NCBI GenBank assembly: GCA_964432995.1
Contig: CAYSPU010000338.1
Coordinates: 1-5,201 of the forward strand
Direction: 5' to 3'
From: CAYSPU01 sp964432995
GTDB lineage: Bacteria; Verrucomicrobiota; Verrucomicrobiia; Limisphaerales; JAHDYP01
DNA length: 5,201 bases
Within the stretch, counting starts at the first letter, position 1. Every line of letters begins with the position of its first letter. The notes under the pieces are model-generated. The model had not been told where the DNA came from, searched no databases, and saw nothing but the letters and a program-made list of their open reading frames with translations. A program made the translations under genes and the position numbers. Positions 1-4,303 of this stretch are shown here, piece after piece.

Positions 1-193
1 CGTAGATGCCGGCCGTGGGGGTATCGAGGCAGCCCACCACGTTCATGAGGGTGGACTTGCCGGAGCCGGAGGGCCCCATGATGGCAACATACTCGCCGCG
101 CTCGATCACGAGGGAGACGTCCCGCAGGGCGTGGATCGTCTCCGATCCCATCTGGTAGCGCCGGCAGATGTTGGTCAGGCGAATCAGGCTCAC
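1..193 (-). CDS. ABC transporter ATP-binding protein (MacB/LolD type), N-terminal fragment
   Basis: The first 64 codons of an ABC ATPase are visible; the rest lies beyond the left edge. The product would hydrolyse ATP at the inner face of the cytoplasmic membrane to drive an export or lipoprotein-release type transporter. Seen: a Walker A motif GPSGSGKST at residues 40-48, preceded by the usual A-loop region (Tyr13, with HALRDVSL at 21-28) and followed by LMNVVGCLDTPTAG, typical of the MacB/LolD/FtsE-like group. The start is GTG at 193. It overlaps the TGA stop of the adaptor gene in a GTGA sequence, so the two are probably translationally coupled. The Met at residue 15 is a less likely start because it would remove the conserved N-terminal strand. 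Whether a MacB permease domain is fused, or encoded by a separate gene, cannot be seen. The family call is firm; the substrate is unknown. Confidence 0.93.
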   Translation of the reverse strand, partial: MSLIRLTNICRRYQMGSETIHALRDVSLVIERGEYVAIMGPSGSGKSTLMNVVGCLDTPTAGIY

Positions 194-1560
194 GACTTGG
201 CCTTGTCTTTGTCCTTGTCGATGGACTTGTCCGGTTCGCCGATGCGCACCTTCTTGCCGTCTTGGAGGTCCTTGGCGATGGCTTTGTAGCCGCCGGAGAC
301 GATCTCCTGGCCTTCCTCGAGGCCCTCCAGGATCTCCGTGTGACTGTCATCGCTGATGCCGCGTTTGACGGGGACCATCTCGACCGTATCGCCCTTGTAG
401 CGGAAGACGACCTCGATGGGTTTGGGGGTCTCGCCGGCTTTGCGGTCCTTGGCGACGGCGTTGGTGCCGGTGGCAGCGGCGTTGGTCGTCGCGTTGGTGC
501 CGGAAGCCACGGCCGCGTTGGTGCCGGTGGCGGCAGGCTGGTTCGTGCCTTTGGCCGGTTCGGGTTTCTTTGGTGGACGCGTAGTGACGCTCTGGACGGG
601 CACCGTGAGGACGTTGGTCCGGTAGCGGGTCTCGACCTCGGCGGTGACCGACATTCCGGGGCGGAACGCTTCCTTGTCCTGGATCCGGATGCGGACTTCG
701 AACTTGGTGGCGTCCTGGGAACTGCCGCTCATGGCGGCGGTCTTCGAGGAGTTGGCGATCTCGGTGACGGCGCCGGTGAATTTCCGGTCGCGAAAGGCGT
801 CCACTTCGAGCGAAGCCTTTTGGGCCAGGGCGATCAGCACAATGTCGATCTCGCCGATGTCGACGCGCGCTTCCATCTGGTCGAGGTCGGCGACGATCAT
901 GATTTCGGTGCCGCTCATCATGGCGGTGCCGACGACGCGTTCGCCGAGTTCGGAATTGAGTTTGCTGATGGTGCCGTTGATGGGGGAGTAGATGGTGGTC
1001 TTGGCGAGGTCTTCGTCCGCGCGGGCGAGCGAAGCCTTGGCCATGTCCGTCTGGTGTTTGGAGGATTCGACCTGGGCCTGGGCGATCTCGAGGGCGGTCT
1101 TGTATTCGAGGAAGATGGTTTCGGAGATCAGTTGGGACTTGTAGAGTTGTTCGTTGCGTTGGAGCTCCTGTTCGGCCTGGCGGAGGTTGGCTTCGCTCAG
1201 GGCGAGTCCGGAGAGACTGGACTGATAGCTGGCCTCCACGTTCCGCCGGGCAGCCTGGTAGGTGTCCGGCTTGATGCGGACCAGAAGATCGCCTTTCTTC
1301 ACCTGCATCCCTTCCTTCACCGGCAGCTCGATGATCTCGCCGCTGACCTCAGCGCTGATCTTGACCTGAAGGACGGGTTGGATGCGGCCGTTAGCGACGA
1401 CTTTCTCGGTCAGGTTCCGTCGGGTGACCTTCTCGACCTGGACGGGCAGCACGGGCTCGCGCTTCCGCAGGAAAGCAGCCGCCAGCACGCCGGCGACGAG
1501 CAGGCCTACGATGCTGAAGATGAGGATCTTGCGACGTTTTCGGGTCTTCGGTTTTGCCAT
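190..1560 (-). CDS. HlyD/MacA-family periplasmic adaptor subunit of an ABC efflux system
   Basis: A 456-residue membrane-fusion protein that would bridge an inner-membrane ABC transporter and an outer-membrane channel. Seen: a basic N-terminus (KPKTRKRRK) followed by one membrane helix at about 12-30; a first barrel-sandwich/lipoyl half around 63-100 (VSGEIIELPVKEGMQVKKGD); a long Gln/Glu/Ala-rich coiled-coil hairpin at about 100-188; the second lipoyl half at about 189-225 (IYSPINGTIS); a beta-barrel at about 226-315; and a membrane-proximal domain at about 316-328 resuming at 382-441. The last two segments are separated by a low-complexity linker with four GTN motifs. The tail is rich in Lys and Asp. 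The ATG at 1560 was chosen because a longer frame from 1683 adds 41 Arg/Pro-rich residues with no family resemblance and runs through a hairpin. No clear Shine-Dalgarno precedes it. The ATPase gene follows with a 4-nt overlap, as in macAB operons. The exported substrate is not evident. Confidence 0.95.
   Translation of the reverse strand: MAKPKTRKRRKILIFSIVGLLVAGVLAAAFLRKREPVLPVQVEKVTRRNLTEKVVANGRIQPVLQVKISAEVSGEIIELPVKEGMQVKKGDLLVRIKPDTYQAARRNVEASYQSSLSGLALSEANLRQAEQELQRNEQLYKSQLISETIFLEYKTALEIAQAQVESSKHQTDMAKASLARADEDLAKTTIYSPINGTISKLNSELGERVVGTAMMSGTEIMIVADLDQMEARVDIGEIDIVLIALAQKASLEVDAFRDRKFTGAVTEIANSSKTAAMSGSSQDATKFEVRIRIQDKEAFRPGMSVTAEVETRYRTNVLTVPVQSVTTRPPKKPEPAKGTNQPAATGTNAAVASGTNATTNAAATGTNAVAKDRKAGETPKPIEVVFRYKGDTVEMVPVKRGISDDSHTEILEGLEEGQEIVSGGYKAIAKDLQDGKKVRIGEPDKSIDKDKDKAKS
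196..231 (-). repeat. Hexanucleotide repeat encoding the Lys/Asp tail of the adaptor
   Basis: Read on the plus strand, consecutive hexamers are cttggc, cttgtc, tttgtc, cttgtc, gatgga and cttgtc. They encode the alternating Asp-Lys C-terminal tail of the adaptor (DKSIDKDKDKAKS). The period is two codons, so length changes by slippage would keep frame. The repeat ends just before the GTGA stop/start junction with the ATPase gene. Confidence 0.6.
451..549 (-). repeat. In-frame repeat encoding a GTN-rich linker in the adaptor
   Basis: Residues 338-370 of the adaptor contain four GTN tripeptides (at 338, 346, 354 and 365) in Ala/Thr/Asn-rich sequence. At DNA level a 17-nt sequence (plus-strand gcgttggtgccggtggc) occurs identically at 458-474 and 515-531. 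Its first 13 nt recur at 491-503 and its first 8 at 479-486. This indicates expansion by slippage or local duplication. The segment lies between two strands of the membrane-proximal domain and is probably a flexible, disordered insertion. Confidence 0.75.
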
Positions 1561-1640
1561 GGTAATCGATGTTAAGACACTGGTGGAACGTGATTTGTTT
1601 CGCGGAATCTGCTTGGGCCTGGAGGCTGTCCGGCGGATGC

Positions 1641-1663
1641 GGCCAGGCTGGCCTGGCCCAGGC
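1641..1663. other. GC-rich hairpin in the spacer upstream of the adaptor gene
   Basis: Arms ggccagg (1641-1647) and cctggcc (1652-1658) form a 7-bp stem with a 4-nt loop. A competing stem pairs gcctgg (1651-1656) with ccaggc (1658-1663). It lies in the 144-bp gap between the membrane-protein stop (1705) and the adaptor start (1560). No T-tract follows in the direction of transcription, so it is not a canonical intrinsic terminator. It may be a weak terminator, an mRNA-processing or stability structure, or a palindromic repeat remnant. No convincing promoter was recognised in the gap. Confidence 0.45.
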
Positions 1664-1704
1664 CGACGGCGGAGACCGGGCATCAGCCGGGTTCCGGGCC
1701 TTGT

Positions 1705-2253
1705 TCAGCCATTGGATTCGTCCTTTGTCTTGGGGCCACGGCGGAACAAAAGGGCGCCCAGCGAGCCTCCCAGGACGCCGCTGATGGCGGCAATCACGGC
1801 GACCGAAACGACGCCAATCAGGACTTGCGTGATGGTGACTCCTTGAGTCTTGGCAGCGGCCATGGCTTCCTTGGCTTTCTCGACCGCTTCCGGCCCGCCG
1901 GCCTTCTCGGCGATCCAAAGACCAAAAACGTTCGCTTCCTTGGCCCCCATCTGGTCGCCGGTGATGAGCCAGATGACGGTCCCGATGGCCCACGAGACAA
2001 ACCCGCCCAGCAGGCAGGTGAGGATGCCCAGGCGGATGCCCCGGCCGTAAGAGAGGGTCAACGAGTACTTCTTGGTGAACCAGAAGACGGCGAGCACGGC
2101 CGCCAGCAGGTAGGGCAGACAGCAAGCCATCCGGACGTACGGGATGAAGGCGACAACAACAATCAGTGCTGCTCCCAGCAGCATCGCGGGCAGGTCGTCG
2201 GGTTCTTCGGCTGGAGTGACGGACGTTGGGTTGGGGGGTAGAGGATCGTTCAT
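1705..2253 (-). CDS. Unrecognised four-helix membrane protein
   Basis: A 182-residue integral membrane protein that I do not assign to a named family. Seen: a Pro/Glu/Asp-rich soluble N-terminus (1-20); hydrophobic segments at about 23-40, 44-60, 72-97 and 141-170; a charged Lys/Glu/Ala-rich amphipathic stretch at about 103-136 between helices 3 and 4; and a basic tail (RRGPKTKDESNG). Helix 4 carries glycine spacings (SGVLGGSLGALL) that suggest tight helix packing. A Cys-Cys pair lies at 44-45 and a Cys at 80. The ATG at 2253 is supported by a Shine-Dalgarno-like AAGGA five bases upstream. It overlaps the upstream DUF2085 stop codon in ATGA, so the two are probably co-translated and may work together. 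No function is claimed. Confidence 0.85.
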   Translation of the reverse strand: MNDPLPPNPTSVTPAEEPDDLPAMLLGAALIVVVAFIPYVRMACCLPYLLAAVLAVFWFTKKYSLTLSYGRGIRLGILTCLLGGFVSWAIGTVIWLITGDQMGAKEANVFGLWIAEKAGGPEAVEKAKEAMAAAKTQGVTITQVLIGVVSVAVIAAISGVLGGSLGALLFRRGPKTKDESNG

Positions 2254-2732
2254 GGGATTCCTTGGTGATGGGTACGGGAGGAGACGAGTTCAGTCAGGCC
2301 GCAGAGTACGAATGGCGCCCAGGCGACTCCCAAGCCGAAGCCGGTGGCGCCGCGAAGGACCGGGGTGTTGGGGATGAGGCTGAGCCGTTCGAGCAGAACG
2401 TCGAGCAGGAGGAGGCCGGCGGCGGTGAAGAACAACCTCCGCGCGGTCCGTTCGCGGCTGGGGCGTGCGGCCGCCAGCCAGAGGCCCGCGGCCAGGCCGA
2501 CGTAGAGGGCGAGGCAGCGCGCGCACAGGCCCGTCGGGTGCCCTAGCCACCACAGGCAGCGATCGGGCTGTTGATGGCAGATCGGGGCGAACAACGCCCG
2601 CAGCCCTTCGCCCCCGGGATGGCAGCAGGCGCACGCCAGCGCCACCCAGAGCAACAGCGCCATGGACGCCAAGGACGAAACGGTCCACGGCACCGTCTTG
2701 CCGCTGGGGACGATGACTGAGGCCGTTCTCAT
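2250..2732 (-). CDS. DUF2085 family membrane protein
   Basis: A 160-residue small membrane protein matching the DUF2085 pattern. Seen: a first hydrophobic helix at about 17-36; the family signature CHQQPDR at 52-58 followed by GHPTGLCARCLALYVG at 64-79; a second helix at about 76-89; an Arg-rich loop at 91-99; helix 3 at about 100-115, with Asp111 and Asn122; and a final glycine-rich helix at about 129-149. The conserved Cys52, His53, Cys70 and Cys73 could bind a metal or haem or form disulfides. This is inference, as the biochemical role of the family is, as far as I know, undefined. I chose ATG at 2732. An in-frame GTG at 2780 would add 16 polar residues. Neither start has a good Shine-Dalgarno. 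The stop overlaps the next gene's start by 4 nt (ATGA). Confidence 0.85.
   Translation of the reverse strand: MRTASVIVPSGKTVPWTVSSLASMALLLWVALACACCHPGGEGLRALFAPICHQQPDRCLWWLGHPTGLCARCLALYVGLAAGLWLAAARPSRERTARRLFFTAAGLLLLDVLLERLSLIPNTPVLRGATGFGLGVAWAPFVLCGLTELVSSRTHHQGIP
2259..2263 (-). promoter_or_regulatory. Shine-Dalgarno site for the four-helix membrane protein
   Basis: AAGGA on the minus strand, five bases before the ATG at 2253 and inside the 3' end of the DUF2085 gene. It is the only clear Shine-Dalgarno I see before a start in this window. It supports the chosen start at an ATGA stop/start overlap. Confidence 0.6.
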
Positions 2733-2827
2733 GGCAGTGCACGCATTCGTCTCAGGGTCGTCGGATCCCGGGCAGTCCACGTCAACTTGGACCGTCCGTC
2801 AAATCATTCCGCACGCCGAGGGCTTTG

Positions 2828-2978
2828 GACAGTGTATCCGGAAACTGTCGGTCACCAGTCCCTGTCGGTGGGCGGGCAACACCGTTGCCCACTCAGCGAT
2901 GGGGAGGCCGGTTCTGGGAGCGGCCAGACGGTGCTGGCCGCCCACCGACAACCTGGGGATGCACCGGGTTTTGGGTGC
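2828..2978. other. Cluster of perfect inverted repeats (possible structured RNA or palindromic element)
   Basis: Five perfect stems are seen in about 150 bases. They are 2828-2833 with 2844-2849 (6 bp); 2863-2875 with 2938-2950 (13 bp, spacer 62 nt); 2874-2880 with 2884-2890 (7 bp, 3-nt loop); 2920-2927 with 2934-2941 (8 bp, 6-nt loop); and 2961-2965 with 2974-2978 (5 bp, 8-nt loop). The long 13-bp stem encloses the two middle hairpins and shares bases with both, so the long stem and the full hairpins partly exclude each other. None has a T-tract. This could be a leader structure for the DUF2085 operon, a remnant palindromic repeat, or transcript-end structure for the gene upstream. Confidence 0.5.
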
Positions 2979-3010
2979 TTCCTGATATGGCCCCATGTCG
3001 GTTTGTTGTT

Positions 3011-3047
3011 CCACAGAAGGACGCTGAGGACCGCAAAGAACCGCGAG
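3011..3047. repeat. Degenerate 9-10-nt periodic repeat downstream of the LolA-like gene
   Basis: Successive units on the plus strand are ccacagaag, gacgctgag, gaccgcaaag and aaccgcgag, roughly (R)ACCGC-RAG with a 9-10-nt period. The repeat ends 22 bases from the stop codon of the LolA-like gene. It resembles CACAGAG-type short-period repeats that I recall from intergenic DNA of several bacterial phyla. That resemblance is recognition, not a search result. Confidence 0.5.
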
Positions 3048-3069
3048 GCGGATCCTGATGCCAGCCGGG

Positions 3070-3843
3070 CTAGCGGACGCGTTCGACTTCGGTACGGACT
3101 TCGGAGAACTCCACGACGCGGCGGATGAGGAATTCGCGGTAATCGCTCTTCCATCGGCTCTGTCGGCTGTACCAGGCTCCCTCGCGGGTCTGGGTGCGGT
3201 CGAGGGTGCCCTCGAAGGAATAGACCGCGCCGGCGATCCCGTAGGCGAACTCGACCTTCTGGTTGAGGCGGAAGAGCGCGCGCACGGTGGCGTAATCGGG
3301 TTCGGTCAGCCACACGGTGCCGGAGCTGCGGTTGATGAAGCGATCGAGGAGGTTCTTCTCGGGGAGGGCGCCCGCGCGGGCTTGGAAGTCGACGCGCAGG
3401 ACGAGGCGATCATCGACGGTCTCGCGTCCGCGCACGTGGAGGTCGAAGCGTCGCAGGAGGTCCTCGTTGATCTGAATGTCGCGCTCCTTGTAGGTGCGGA
3501 CACCGGGCTCCTGAGTGCTGTCATTGGGCGCCGACGCGTTGGGATCCGGATCCTCCGCATTGCCAATTGGAAGGCAGGTCCATCGGGATTCGTCGTGGTG
3601 GCGCAACTTGCCGCGGCTGTTTCGTTCGGTGCGCGTTTCCACCCGGGTATATCCGTAGTGCTTCTCGAATTGCCGGCTCGCTTCATCGGCGCGGGCGGCC
3701 TCGGTGAGAATCCCCTGGCGGACCTCCTCCTCGGAGGGCAGGGGTTTCTCCAGTGGGTTCGGATCCGCCGCCCACGCCGGAAGCAGGAGGAGGCAGACGG
3801 CGGCGAACGCTGCCCAAAGATGGACGCTGCGTGAAGTTCCGAT
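3070..3843 (-). CDS. Secreted LolA/outer-membrane-lipoprotein-sorting-like protein; start uncertain
   Basis: Numbering from 3843 gives 257 residues: a signal peptide with hydrophobic core at about 9-22 and cleavage after AWA (residue 25), then a mature periplasmic domain of about 231 residues. Seen: a helical Glu/Arg-rich start (36-60), strands around YTRVETRTERNSRGKL, a variable Asn/Pro/Asp insert (95-115), then alternating strands with NLLDRFINRSSGTVWL (164-179), a middle strand ALFRLNQKVEF and a closing WYSRQSRWKSDYREFLIRR. This resembles secreted acidobacterial and verrucomicrobial proteins with a half-open beta-barrel like LolA, though it lacks a firm family signature. No ATG, GTG or TTG occurs in frame near the signal peptide. 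Options are a near-cognate ATC at 3843, CTG at 3879, TTG at 3963 or ATG at 4026. The last two put repeat DNA into the protein. The body is confident; the start is not. A binding partner is unknown. Confidence 0.8.
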   Translation of the reverse strand: MGTSRSVHLWAAFAAVCLLLLPAWAADPNPLEKPLPSEEEVRQGILTEAARADEASRQFEKHYGYTRVETRTERNSRGKLRHHDESRWTCLPIGNAEDPDPNASAPNDSTQEPGVRTYKERDIQINEDLLRRFDLHVRGRETVDDRLVLRVDFQARAGALPEKNLLDRFINRSSGTVWLTEPDYATVRALFRLNQKVEFAYGIAGAVYSFEGTLDRTQTREGAWYSRQSRWKSDYREFLIRRVVEFSEVRTEVERVR

Positions 3844-3918
3844 GTCGCCAAGTCGGTCCCGGACGCTGTTGGACTCCAGACTCGGCGCGCACCCTGGAGC
3901 TCTGAACCACCAGCGGCC

Positions 3919-3997
3919 GTAGGAGAGACGCGCGGCCCCCCGCGTCCGGGCAACAGGGGTCAACCGACTGGTCAGGGCGGACGCCCGAGGCCGGGCG
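3919..3997. repeat. Degraded copy of the bipartite REP-like unit
   Basis: This 79-base stretch aligns end to end with 4145-4222 (78 bases). Both start with GTAG followed by a GC palindrome around gcggcccc. Both have a similar middle (cgggcaacag here, cgggcagcag there) and end with an identical 21-nt sequence at 3977-3997 and 4202-4222. Here the left hairpin is reduced to gacgcg (3927-3932) with cgcgtc (3941-3946). The right palindrome has lost its outer bases and the terminal inverted repeat. It is probably the older copy, or one interrupted by the adjoining 7-nt array. Confidence 0.7.
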
Positions 3998-4000
3998 CTC

Positions 4001-4094
4001 GAACACGAACGTAGAACGCTGAGCATCGGACACCGAACATCGAACGCGGGCAGTCCTTCAACGTTCGAAGTTCGATGTGGGACGTTGGACGTTC
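4001..4094. repeat. Head-to-head array of 7-nt repeats (GAACRTC type)
   Basis: On the plus strand 4001-4048 divides into gaacac, gaacgta, gaacgct, gagcatc, ggacacc, gaacatc and gaacgcg. On the minus strand 4094-4053 divides into gaacgtc, caacgtc, ccacatc, gaacttc, gaacgtt and gaaggac. The two arms have the same consensus in opposite orientation, so the region can fold as an imperfect hairpin around 4049-4052. Seven-nt units translate with a 7-residue period, which explains the odd RTSNV/FDVRC-like peptides in open frames here. I recall similar arrays from intergenic DNA of Verrucomicrobia, Planctomycetes and Bacteroidetes. No binding protein is known to me. Confidence 0.75.
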
Positions 4095-4113
4095 TTGGTT
4101 GCCCATGAGGCAG

Positions 4114-4134
4114 GGCGACCTCTCCGAGGGCGCC
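4114..4134. repeat. Imperfect GC hairpin between the 7-nt array and the bipartite unit
   Basis: Arms ggcgacc (4114-4120) and gggcgcc (4128-4134) pair with one internal mismatch across the loop tctccga. It may be a further small dispersed palindrome in the mosaic. Only one copy is visible in the window, so this is tentative. Confidence 0.35.
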
Positions 4135-4143
4135 GCAGCATGT

Positions 4144-4230
4144 GGTAGGGACACGCGGCCCCGCGTGTCCATTCGGTTGCGGGCAGCAGATAGGTGCTCT
4201 TGCGGACGCCCGAGGCCGGGCGTCCCTACC
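4144..4230. repeat. Bipartite REP-like palindromic unit with terminal inverted repeats
   Basis: An 87-base unit with two inverted, related hairpins. The left is GTAG followed by ggacacgcgg (4149-4158) and ccgcgtgtcc (4161-4170). The right, read on the minus strand, is also GTAG followed by ggacgcccg and cgggcgtcc (plus 4204-4212 with 4217-4225). The outer 8 bp (ggtaggga and tccctacc) are perfect inverted repeats, and the outer 17 bp match at 15 positions. A GTAG tetranucleotide at the foot of a stem-loop, paired in inverse orientation, is the layout known for REP/BIME elements mobilised in trans by RAYT-type (REP-associated tyrosine) transposases. No transposase gene is in the window, so the assignment rests on layout only. 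Confidence 0.7.
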
Positions 4231-4282
4231 TGCCGTGGTTGGTTCTTGGGTGCGGGGCATGATCAGCAGCCGCTCGCTTTTT

Positions 4283-4299
4283 CCACGCGGCCGGCGTGG
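4283..4299 (-). terminator. Weak terminator candidate just after purB
   Basis: Arms ccacgc (4283-4288) and gcgtgg (4294-4299) form a 6-bp GC stem with a 5-nt loop, beginning four bases past the purB stop. In the direction of purB transcription it is followed by a run of A, not T, so it lacks the U-tract of an intrinsic terminator. It may still slow polymerase or protect the 3' end. Confidence 0.35.
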
Positions 4300-4303
4300 C
4301 GGT

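Larger units (their letters stand above)
2733..3069. other. Gene-free spacer with several stem-loops and a periodic repeat
   Basis: There is no credible gene in these 337 bases; short frames here have no recognisable protein character. The spacer holds a cluster of inverted repeats (2828-2978) and a 9-10-nt periodic repeat (3011-3047), listed separately. A small interrupted palindrome, gtcca (2775-2779) and tggac (2788-2792), lies just upstream of the DUF2085 gene. The minus strand has two TTGAC sequences close to the DUF2085 start. Neither has a convincing -10 partner at normal spacing, so I do not call a promoter. Confidence 0.6.
3844..4303. other. Gene-free mosaic of short dispersed repeats between purB and the LolA-like gene
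   Basis: About 460 bases without a credible gene. Open frames cross it on the minus strand, but their translation is repeat DNA (for example the 7-residue period of RTSNVPH and RTSNVEG). From high to low coordinates it holds a hairpin beyond the purB stop, a bipartite palindromic unit (4144-4230), an imperfect hairpin (4114-4134), a head-to-head 7-nt repeat array (4001-4094), and a second, degraded bipartite unit (3919-3997). The remaining 3844-3918 has no structure I recognise. Confidence 0.7.

Noticed and set aside
262..1575. 437-codon open frame on the plus strand
   Set aside because: It lies wholly antisense to the adaptor gene, which has clear family domains. Its Gly/Asp/Val/Leu-rich translation is typical of an antisense shadow in GC-rich DNA.
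1561..1683. N-terminal extension of the adaptor to an ATG at 1683
   Set aside because: It would add 41 Arg/Pro-rich residues before a basic n-region and membrane helix that already look complete from 1560, and it crosses the spacer hairpin.
2733..2800. Promoter for the DUF2085 gene
   Set aside because: TTGAC sequences are present, but no acceptable -10 hexamer lies 16-18 bases downstream, so I cannot support it.
3058..3834. 258-codon open frame on the plus strand
   Set aside because: Antisense to the LolA-like gene. It has no recognisable motif and the composition of a shadow frame.
4001..4230. CRISPR array
   Set aside because: Repeats are 7-nt units and palindromes without 25-35-nt direct repeats, and there are no unique spacers of regular length.
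4144..4230. Insertion sequence or complete transposon
   Set aside because: The unit is only 87 bases and encodes nothing. No transposase frame or clear target-site duplication is visible, so it is listed as a repeat.
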